NCBI GenBank assembly: GCA_030141605.1
Contig: JAQGDQ010000004.1
Location: 1,240,001 to 1,304,000 of the forward strand
Reading direction: 5' to 3'
DNA length: 64,000 nucleotides
Source: Tubiluchus corallicola
Taxonomy: Eukaryota > Priapulida > Priapulimorpha > Priapulimorphida > Tubiluchidae
Below, piece by piece: positions 24,393 to 36,300 of the stretch (its first letter is position 1; each line of letters opens with the position of its first letter). The notes under the pieces are model-generated. The model made no database searches, was not told where the DNA came from, and was given only the letters and a program-made list of their open reading frames with translations. Both the position numbers and the translations under genes were made by a program.

Positions 24393-27300
24393 ATGCAGCT
24401 AAGGTCTGCTAGAGAAGCTCCTCAACATGCCTTTGGTTTAGTGGAAAGGACTCAAAAAACCAAAAGACAGAGTCGCCCTAAGAAGAAGTCAAGTGAGTGT
24501 GTTGACATTGGAATGGTAACAGCTTTACGCATGTTTGATCATTTACCACATGTGTTACTTTTTGTTTACATGATGGCTGTCCAGCTGAGCAGCATGCTTA
24601 TGCCTGTTCCTGATACCGATATACATGGATATCCTGAGCACGAGGTAAATTTACTAGGAATCACTGTTAAAATAAATTAGTTAATTTGGGTTGGTATATT
24701 GTTATGTCTGTTTTAGGTACTACTTTATGAAAACTAATGTTTATTTTTGCATAAAGACATTCATGAGGTCAAAGGTATACTTTTGTAGTTTGGACTTGTA
24801 TTTTTGATATCAGTTGTCTGGAAAAGTTTCTATGTTTTTCTTTCTATCTTAATGTTGAGACTGAGTGCACTGAAATTGATGTAATGATGATCTAGTATTT
24901 TTCTCAAATTACCAAAATTTGTTATTGGCCCAGTATAAGCATTCATTCTCGTACATTGTAGGATGAAGAATGATTGAATTGAAGTTTCTTTGAATAAGGT
25001 ATTCTTGGATAAGCTATAACTATAAGGAATGTAAAAATCACTAAAAAAAGTTGTAACTCAGTTAACTAAGTTCCATGTACACGTGTTTTAAGTGTGTTTT
25101 GTTTTTTCCAGATAGCACCATTCTTATGGAAGAACTTGTTTTTAGTATGTGTTTGGATAATGGCATATTCTTAGTAAGAATTTAGCATTTTGCTATATAT
25201 TTTTGTGTGACAAGCCATGTCACAGCTTATGCACTTAATAATGTTTTGCTTTCTACAAAAGTTTTCTAATCTAGCTGCGAATATAAATGTAGACAGACCA
25301 TTATCAATCTTTTCTTTTTCGTTTTGGGCAGCACTGCTACAATTCACAAGTTTCTCCTTCTCTGTTTTTCTCTATTGCATCCCCCCCCCTTTATCTTATA
25401 GGCTCTGTAGTAAAGAGGATTGCAGCAAGCTAAAATAATAACTAATGGTGCATTCAGACTTGTGAGATCTCTGAGAGTAAACTCGCAAGTGTGAACAGCT
25501 TTGTGAGAGGCTGTCGCGAGTTTTGCTGAGTGTCAACTCATGCTCACTGTTGAAGCGAATTCGTAGCAACTCTTGGAGAGTTTGCAAAAACTTGCCAACG
25601 GAACTTGGAGAGCTGTTCACACTTGCTAGTTTAGTCTCAGAGAAAAAGAAATAAACTGAATGCACTGTAAGACACAAATCTGTCCTCTAAGAATTTTTGT
25701 CTGCGTTTTTGCCCACATATGCATTGTCAAATTTAAAACCTGATTTGCGAAAGGTGTCATGAACTTGTAGTGATGTACATATTTTCTTCATTAAAAGGAC
25801 CTACCCAGAAAAATCGGATGTCTGGGTGGACCAATCCGCTCCTGAAACGTACGAAACACATTGCCAGCCGTCCACTGATGATGTCCTTGCTCAGTGGTCT
25901 CACATTTAGAAAACTGCATGATAAACAGTTAGCACAAAGATAAATTTGTCCAGTTACTCACTTAAATTAGTTGATTATTTTACAAAATTTGACGAAATAT
26001 CGTTTTAAAACGTGTTTCAAGAACTTTTCTGAAAAAAAACGATGATGAAGCTTGGTTCTTACTTTAAAGTTTATTTTGAAAATGAAATAAAGTGTGACAT
26101 TGTGTAGTGATAATTTAAAATAGTTTGGCAACATGTTGCAGTTCAAAATGAAAGCTTCTACTTGTTATAAAAATATTTTCATATCTTAACTTTTAAAAGC
26201 ATTGGCACACATTTTATTATAATTATTATGCCAAATCAACTGCCATCTGAAAAACATGTAATTTCACATTTTAACGCATTTGTTTAACTGAATTTCATTT
26301 GACTTGAATTGAGGCTTTGTCACATGCAATGTATTTGTAATCACTCAGTGCTACTGTGATTTCGAAATCATTGAGCTAATTTTGTGAAAGTTGTTTAAGT
26401 AGGCTGAATAATTTTTTAATTCCAGATGACCGCCCCTTACTTTTTGTTTTAATGATCTGTCAGTGCACTAAAATGATGTGCAGCCTATTTATTTTGCTAT
26501 CTCTAGCAAAAAAACATGAAAATGTTACTGTTTTATGTATTTTTTATTAAAGTTGTTATTTGTTTCAGTGCTCTTGATAACTTGAATTCATTCTGGTGTT
26601 GGATCTTGTCTTGCACAATTATCTGTGCTTCGGCTTTAGTTCAGGTGTTAATTCCAGATTCTTGGTGGCTTTCCACAACTTCAACATTTATTATAATATG
26701 TCAGAGTGGACATATAGGTAACCAGTGGGTATAGTTATATATTATATAGCGTAATTGCAGTTATCCTACTGCTGCAAAAAATGATGTGTTGTTAGCAATA
26801 TTGAGTTTCATTGTGTTGGAAATTTATGATGTAATCAGAAACTATGTACTATGTCTTTGTTACATGTAGTATTGCTTGTGTATTGAACTTCAAAATATTA
26901 TTTCCAATGGGTGTCAGTTACATTAATTACATTTTGTGTGTAATGATGGTGAAGTAACATGCAAAAACACGAAATTGTGCAATTTTTGCTAAAATAGCAC
27001 ATTTTAGCAGTCAGACACTGTCTTTAAAAACGAGTCCGCGAAAGCACCATGCAGAGGGTGGCACATGAAGGGTGATGGAATTTATATCATTTTTTTCTAT
27101 GTAACCATGTAACCAAGATATCAAATCGATCGAGCTACTATTAGCAGAGAAATGACCACATCAAGAAATTGACCTCAAGAGAGGCAAAAAATCGCTATTT
27201 TACGGGGGTTATTTTAACCTTTTCTCCTGTATAAACTATTACAGATGGGTTGATGTAAGTTGGCTGGTACATAGACCCAGGCATTGTCTTCTGATATCCT

Positions 27301-30300
27301 AACTTTTTCTGACATACTATTAATAGTATCAGAGAATGGGATTTTTCAAATTCGGCTCTTTGTTAAGAGTCCAGGGAGAGGTTAAGTTGTAAGGCTCATA
27401 ACTCGCCCACTGCGGGTCTACAGAACTTCTGATTTTCATGTATGTCTTAACCATCATCCTCACTAATAATATAAAAAAGAAAATTCGCTGGAGCCTGTTT
27501 CAGTATTTAGTACTGGCACTTTAAAATTTCACAAAAATCAGCAAAATTCGCCTTTTTTGTAGTTTTTCAATCTTTTTTCTATCTATATGCTGGATTATAA
27601 GTGACAAATCTGTATTCTAAATTTCATGAAAACGCACGAGCTGAGATAATATCATGAATGACATTATATAAAGGGGGCACTGTTAGAAAAAATTGCCATA
27701 TCAACACACTTTTTTACTCTCCATAGTAATTCCGTCCATGTGTAAAAAGTAGACATACTTGGCTCATTTCGTATATGACAGTAGACATTTAGCCACGTTT
27801 AACCTGCATTTTCTGTGACTAGTGCTCTCATTTCCTAAGAGCAATCGATTCCTTTGCCATGGAAATTGCTAGAAATTTGCGAATTTCATCTTAAATTGGT
27901 TTAGTTATGTCGGAATTTTCATATGACTACAAATATGAAGAACTGGATCTTCTGATGGATTTCAGGACAGGACATCATGCATGCCCCAGGTACTGAGTCC
28001 GACCCTAGTGGATACCAGGAAAGACTAACAATAAGCCCTCTAATAGAGAAGAAGTACCGATCGTTAAGATTGAGAGTCATTGCTAGCGAAAGAATCTGAC
28101 AACACTCGGTATATACATATAAAATAGAAATCCATTCATTTTTATACATCCGTCCATTTTTTATGCTTTTTATATGAATAAGCTTCATGGCTATACATAG
28201 AAGATTATGAATATCAGTACAAAAATGAAAAACTACAAAACTCAGTCAGAATTAATTTCTCTAAGTCCAAAATACTGTTCCTATTGTAGCTGCATAATCC
28301 TATCACTGAAGAGAAGTACAAGTAATCAAAACCGTAATATCTAAATAATAGAGAAAGAATTATCGATGCAGGTAGATTATCACTAGAAGATAGATACAGA
28401 AATATAGACAAATTTATCATGGGGAAAGTGATAAAGTGAAAATCTTACAGTCTAAACATGAGACAATATAAGCTTATGGGCCGCTTCTAGGGGGATGGCG
28501 ATGATATTTAGCTCAGAAAACTTTTTTTCGCCCAAAATGTATTTGTGGCAAAAAATATTAATAGTGTGATTGAATGATTACGCCAATGGCACAAAAACTG
28601 TCGATGTTTTACAGTAAAAAAATCACCAGACAAATGACATCAAGTCTGTCCCATATTTTTGGGCATTCGCTCAGATTTAGGGTAATTTTCTTTGTGTCCT
28701 GGCTTGTACGCTTATGTAGGACAATGAGTAATAACTAGGTAATAACCTGTACATAACATTTACAAAGCATAGAAAATAAGCAGTACATAAAGCATTTTCC
28801 AGTCCTTGCAAGAAGCAATTTCCATTCCGTAGATATTACATTTTTTTAAGTTTGGAAGCGCTCTAAATGCGGTCCAGTATCTTTAGTACAGGCTAATAGA
28901 TTCACAATATTCGTTTCGTGCGGATAACTAGTCAGAATACTGCATTTAACGCTGGTAAAGAGCCCAGAAAACGAACATTTTAGTTCAGCAGTGGCCGCCA
29001 TCTTGAATGCTGGAGTCCAATGCATGTCGGTAGTTTAACCAATGTGCTGTCCAGGCCCTTAGTTGCTGAAGATGAATATTTATGATGTTTTGAAGTATTT
29101 TGACAAGATTTGACAACTCATGTTTACCTACACGAAGCTTTTTGATGAACGTTGTTACCTATATTTTCACCCTGATGTATGCCTCTTTCAGGGGTTTTTT
29201 ACAATAGGGTGGAAATTCGCTTCATCGAAATTGTCACTGCTGCATAGTGGGATGGGATGCTCTATTCACATACATATCGATATTTTTGTCCCCTTCCCCG
29301 CAGTGGGTGAGATATAAGACTTTGAAATGACTGAGTATTTGTATCTAGTGCGTAATGCAAGCTTAAAGACCCCCAGTAGAGCCGAAAGAGGGGGGTTTGG
29401 GACAAAAGTCGAAAAGTCATTTTGGAAAAGATAACAAGATCCAATACTGTGCAGAGTCAGATCTATTCAAACTCACTAGTTGCTGCATGACTAATCCTTC
29501 AAATATGAGTAAAAAATAGAGAAAAATAGGCATTTTTTCATGAAAATCGGCCTATGCCGTACCTCTGCTACTATGAGGAGTTGGGCCAAGTGGATTCACA
29601 TAGTGAATACTAGTGACTAGTGAACCTCATACCCGCACTTTGGTCTGAATCGGTTTACCTAACCTTGTGCCGGAATTTTTCGATTTTGCATGGTCTTCTC
29701 GCGGACGCATTCTTAAATTGTTTACGCTAAGAGATGAAAACTGCATAAGCAAAATTTCCATTACTTTTCATGGTTCCTATAATATTGAGTGTTTTAGTGT
29801 GCTACATAACAAATTTGTTGATAATGTGTAAATTTTTTGTCTTTTTTGGGTTGAATGCATTAGTGTTGCAAACGTTGTAGCTTAAGTCAGTTTACTGATG
29901 ATGTCGATTATATGTGATTTGAAAAGTAGATATATTAATTAACCTTTATTAATGATTTCATGCATTTTTTGCTACTTCTTTTTGGCATATAATTCACAAA
30001 TGCAGTGTATTTGTAGTGTACGCATTTAATGCCTTGTATCTTGAGCAAAAGTGATGATTCAACCAACAATTTCATGTTCATTATTGGTGGTGTCTTTCAT
30101 TTCGTATATTTTCAGCAATTGATACAACGAACATAAGTAGCTTAAAATTAGACGTTTGTCAAAAACTAAAGAAAGTGAAATTTGCAGCTGTGAAATGTAG
30201 CAATAATTTGCTGTCTATTAATTTTTTGCCCTGAACTTTATAATCGTTGGAAGTAACTTATTGCACATAGGATTATTTTTTGCCCAAATTTATAATTCTT

Positions 30301-33300
30301 AGTTTTTAGGGGATTAAGATTTGAATTTTTAAAGAAGACCTTTATATGGTAATCTGCAAACAAATGCAGCAGCTGTTTAGTCAATAGATTTTTCATTTTT
30401 AGCATGTCAACTGAGAGCAGTAGAAGCATGGAAGAAGAAAGACAGATTTATCTGCCTCAGCAAACTAGCCGCAGCTTATGCGGCCGCTGTTTATATAGCT
30501 CCTCATTATCAGAATTTTGCATCCGTTTTGGCAAAGTACGTTCTATAACCAACATTAAATGTCCTTGTGTTTGTAATTTTGTAGTTGTAAATGAACAGTA
30601 AACTCTTTTAATAAGTGTTTTATGAAAAGAAATTATACTGGACTATAATATCAACATATTATAGAATTGTGTAATTTAGATCAAGACAATTGGTTCTGCT
30701 AGAGTCCATGATTCTCTCTCTCAACTGTATAGCTTTCAGCTTTCTGTTTCGTCCTTTACCTGAATACAAATGTAAGTACTGATGTTTATATCTTAGTTAA
30801 ATATAACTTATATTTCTGGTGGTTGAATTAATTTATATATTTGTGGGTGATTTAGAATCTGCTTTTCAAATTTTTACTTGAATACACTAGGCGCTGCTTA
30901 ATAGACTCATGGCTAATAGACTCGATCGCTTAATTAACCCAAAAACGCTTGGAACAGGCCGCTTCTATTCAAATTTCCATATATAAAAACTGTCGATAAT
31001 TGACTAAAATAACTCTGTATAATTGACTCAATATTTTTGCTCCATCTGCTTCAATAAGACACTTTTGTGTGACCAATAAGCTTTTATGACTTTTATATCA
31101 TCTTTGTTCGCTTTTGTCCTATAATATACATAGAAAGAATTATGTTAAGTACCTTTTTGTTTGTAAGGAGGAACTTTTATCATATGCTAGCCTAATGGTT
31201 TGCTTTGACCCGTTGGTCCACTGCAATTAACCTTATTACCCAAGAATTCTTGGAAGCTAAACATTTAATCAGTTGCTTTGCCTTTGCTTTTGAAGTTCTG
31301 GCTGTCTTTGCCAGAAAGTTTAATCAGTTAGTTGCTGCAGTTATGCTAGGGACGCAGGTACAGTACAGTAAGTGCATCACAATTATAGCAAACGGGAGCT
31401 GAGGCGAAACTACAGACGACGTTACTTGCGGGGAAACTCGGACACCACCAACTGTTTAAGCACGCCAAGCACAAAGTATTTTACGAGAATTTGTGCATAC
31501 AACAACAGATTTTCAACTTTTTATCATTATTGAGAACTATGTGAGCTAACTTCTTTGCAATAAAATGAAAAAACCAACTTTGAAGGAATTTTTGTAATTT
31601 TTGCAAATAAACAGATTTGTGTAATTAAGAAAAGCATATTTTTAATTTGTTGCTAATTCACTTATATAAAATAATATTTTAGAATATTTTTTCCAATTTT
31701 TAACTGCACGAAGGAATTTATGCATTACTTTGTTTCTGAAATTCATTAACAGTGCATAGTAAACTGGTGACTCATATGTCTACACCAGTAATACTACACC
31801 ATCGGTTAATAGGTTCGGTCAGTTAATTGGGTCAAAACACTTCGGTTCTAAAGTCAGTCTGTTAAGCGGTGCCTACTGCAATTTTTTCTGTGTAATGGGT
31901 GGATTTGTTTATATAATATGCTATTTTCTTGGCATTTTTAGAACAACGTAAGACAAATGACATATCAAACAAACTGCCTTTATATTTCCCAGTCCTATAG
32001 GGGGTCTATTTTTCAATTTTTAGACATCTGAGAGGTTTGAAAAACATCCGAAAATCTGCATTTTTTGCCCATTTTTTGCAAAGCTTGTAGAACTGGGATC
32101 TGACAAATGAGATCATGAGAGACAGGATGCTATGTATCATTGGAAAAAACATTCAACATATTCTAGAGTATAGTAGACAATGTTTGGATTGCCGACGGTT
32201 GTCTAGTATAAGTATGTTTCCTAACCAACCATTCCTGACAAATGACCACTAGAAAAAAAATAATTTTGGAAACTTTTTGATCTCATGGAAAAAACAAGCA
32301 CACTCCTGGAAAGAAGATGAAATGGTCTATAAAGTGTGAGTGTTTCATTTACAGAGATGCCCACTTCACAAAACTGGGAGGGTGTGTTTTAGCAGCAGTG
32401 GTTGCTCATGCAGTTGTTGTTGCTAGTATAGTGTGGGTGGTATAATGTGCTGTGAGTGGTGTGGTGCGAGAGGTGTGGGGTGTATGCCCAAAATTGTTTT
32501 TGCAGGGTGTGCTCTATTTATAGCTAGCATATATTAATTTTGAATGCTTATTGGTGGTTAAATTTTTGGTTCATAGTACTATGTAAACATATTAGGGTGG
32601 ATTTTGCTTTTCAAATTGTTAATAAGAAGTTCCACCAATACTCAGATAACATTTTGATGTGAACTGGCTTGGATGTCAAGGTGCAGACTGGGTTATTTAA
32701 ACTTTATTAGTAATTTAAATGTAATTTAGTCTAACTACGCTCTGCTGGCCAAAGTGTCTTCTGCATTTTTTATTTAATTAGTACTAAGCAAAAGCATTTG
32801 TGCACAGTCTATATTGTAAATATTCTTTATGGCTTCTGCTTAATGCCGTTTTATGGTGCATTCAGAGTAGGGAGTTTTCTGTCGTAAATTTTCTCTTTGA
32901 CTCCTAAGTGGGAACTCCTTTGCGAGTTACTGTCGGTAAGAAAAAAATTTGCAAAGTCTTCGAAAGTTACTGTGAGTTGATTTACTGTTTACAGTGAATG
33001 TCTCGGTGAATTACTCTTTGCACTTCTCGCGACGAACAGCAAAGTTAATGTCAGGTAGCGCTTGCTGTCAGAGAGTAACTCACAGTGCGTTTTGCTTTCT
33101 AGTCTTACACACTTGCGAGTTACTTTGGCGAGTTTATTCGGCAAGAAAACTCGGGAGTCTTATGTGCCATTAGTGATGAATAACACTAATAAAAACTCTT
33201 GGCTGTAAGACAGTAGAATGGTGGGTGATGTCAATCCGTGGAGCAGCTGCACATTCCTGAAAGACAAAGACTACGACTGTTTCAACGTCATGTAGTTATA

Positions 33301-36300
33301 GGGAAGTTGAAAAATAACTCATAAATGCACCTTCTCTCACCATTTGTCAAGTGGGCATCTTTCTAAATGAAACATTTACACTTTATAGACCACTTCATCC
33401 ACTTTCCTGGAGCATGCTTATTTTTTCCAAGTCGCCAAACAATTTCAAACATGAATCTCTTTGGGCTGTTTGTGCATTTTTTCAGGAAATTTGGATGGGT
33501 GAGTCTGGGAATTGCTTAGTATAGTGGCCCATAAACCTCTGTAGGAAACCAAACTATGTCTCTTACACCCGGTGTTGAAAGCTTTTTGCAGTGAGTTATA
33601 TAGTACCCATCTCTTTCTTTCGATGTCAGTTTTATGAGTGCAAATGTTTGGAAATTACTACTATTTGGGGGATGCCCTGAATCAAGCAACAAAATGCTAT
33701 GGGACGATGCATGGAGACTGAGATAATTCGTTGGTATATAACTTGTCACGAATCATTCAGCAGTTGCAGAGAAGATAGCTTATTTTATAAATACATAAAT
33801 AATTAATGGTAGGCCTATAAGATTTATGTGGTATAAGAACCGACAATTGTTTAAAACTATTTCATTAGACTTAAACCATGTAATTTTGTCTTTAGAAAAT
33901 AACTTTTATATTCTCAATTTCGAGGCATTTTACATTATGTATCAAAAAGACATTCAGTAACTTTTGCATAGGACAATAGTGTTGACATGCGTTAGGTTGC
34001 CGAAGTCTTGTTTTTTAGAGGCATTTTACGAAGTATAGCATTAATTATGTTCGATAAACTTAGCTTTTTATACAATGTGATAATTGCCAAAATTTTTGAT
34101 AATGCACATTCTCAAAAAAAATCTTTATTGTCTTACAGCCCTTTCTGGACTATCGTCATTATCGAGTGTTATTCGTGGACTAACAGGCGGTCCATTTTTC
34201 GTGAAAAAATCAGGATTGAGGGACAATCCGGGTAAATTTTTTGGAATACTGAATACAAGTACCTATTTTTAAGTTATATGCACAAATAATAACCAGTCGT
34301 TGGGAGATATGTAATCAGGCTTTTTTCGAATGTAAAAAAATTGTGTACTGAAAACATGTTTGAAACAATTGTGTGCCTAGATCTGATAGTTTGTGTTTCC
34401 TTTGTGTAATAATGTAAACCTACAAGCTTTCCCATGCTTTATAAACTGGGAGAAATGTGAAAAAATGAAGAGTAATTTGATAAATAATGTATGGTTTTTT
34501 ATTAGGTAAATAACTGAATCAAATCAAATTTGTAAGGGACATGTTTGACGTCGTCATGCTAGCCATGCAGTTTTAAGGGAAAACTGGACGACTGTGTAGA
34601 CATTAGTTCAAAATAAAGTATGCTCTAAAATATTGAAAAATACAACCGCTTTTTTAAATCAAAGCTTAGATTAAATAATGACCTCAGATAGTTAAATTTT
34701 GTCAAAATTTCAAAATTAGGTACGGCTCAGCGAATCTACTAAGATTGGCAATGACACCTTTCTGGCACATTCGTGTGGCGGACAAATAGGTGCGGTACTG
34801 TGAGAAACATAATTGTGAACTGTAGTGTTCTTCTGTGACATCAAGTGAAATAGAGCTCATTTACGTGACATCACATTCACATTAGCGTCATAACAATCTT
34901 TGTTTATGTACAACGAGGATGTCTACATTGCACAAACTGTGGTTAATTTGTGATGTAAGCGATAGCTGTGTTCAGTTGCCACAGAAGGTAAAAAATTCAA
35001 ATATTAGAAACAATGTGTAGCTTTTATAGGCAAGAAAATGTATATTTTGGACAGTAAATTACAATGAGTTTGTGTCTAATCAATCGTCTGGTTGTCCTTT
35101 GAAAATTTCGTCTAAATTGTTTTTACTATCACGGTTTGAAGCTTGTAGTCTTTGGTTGTCTTAACATTCTCTTTTTTATATCCTTTGCCTTTTCCTAGTG
35201 TTTATGCCTTTTACAGATGCAAACTGGAAAAAGGCTGTACTTTTAACTTTCCTGCGTTTTATCTGTGAAATACCTATCATGCTTGCTATAACCGTATTTC
35301 CCGTAATTTGCCAACAAGAGTTTAACCTGAATTTTAAAACGACCTCCAGTCTCCTTTATGCAGGACATATTATTAACGTGGTAAGTTAATAAGCTTCCAT
35401 GTTGTTTCTACCTTGCTTTAGCCACTTGGCAGACTAAAACTTTTGATTAATATAACTATAGATTTATGGGATGAAACAAAGAATGTTTTTGCATGGTTCA
35501 ACTTGAAAAAATTATTTTGAGCAAAAGTGTTTATCACGTGTTTTTCGATTCTCATTTGGCCACTGAATCTACAGGACAGCACGAATAGTAACAACTGAAC
35601 TATTAAAACACTGGTCATTTTAGAAAGTTGTGATGCTTCTAAATACGTGTAATATTTTGTTCCTTAAGCCGCACATTATCCTTGATATTGAACCCAGGTT
35701 TACCATATCTAACTCTCTATTAAGTGCTTAGTTATGGCTTTGCAGTGTGCTAAACTGATGTCTGATGTTTATAATTGTTTTCTCGCTACTTAAAAAGGCA
35801 ATTTATATTTCTTTCCAACATTATTGGAGAGACAGTTGGTTTATTGCAAATGTTAATCTCTTGTTAATTTATATTCTTATAGGTGCTTCTGGGACTTGTA
35901 CTTCCAAAGCTTGCAGAGAAGATTGAAATAACATCTGTAGCAAAAGTTATGATGTTTTTGCTTGCATGGTCTTTCACACGGATGGTATGATTATTCGTTG
36001 TTTAATCTTAAAAAATAACAAATAGAACTAATTATTAAGGGCTGTGGGACAACAATTATATATAATTGGTCAAAGAATATATTAAACTAGGCAAGGGAGT
36101 AAAATTCTGAATAACGTTTTTACATATACACACTATGTAAAAAGCAAGCGACAGGTCACATTTAGTTTTGATAATTCTATTTATTTCATTAAATCACTAC
36201 CATACATTACCAATATTGTATGATGACAGAAATATTCTACAAAGCACATTTAGTACAGGGGCAAATGTACTAAAAACCTTTAAACCTGGAATCGAACCTT

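Noticed and set aside
31205-31402. Open frame inside the pogo-like element
   Set aside because: 65 codons without DDE, HTH or CENP-B-like motif; likely chance.
34008-34235. Alternative reading frame of transporter exon 34139-34231
   Set aside because: It joins in the wrong phase to the exon at 35199; the frame used here is consistent on the 3' side and with the microexon.
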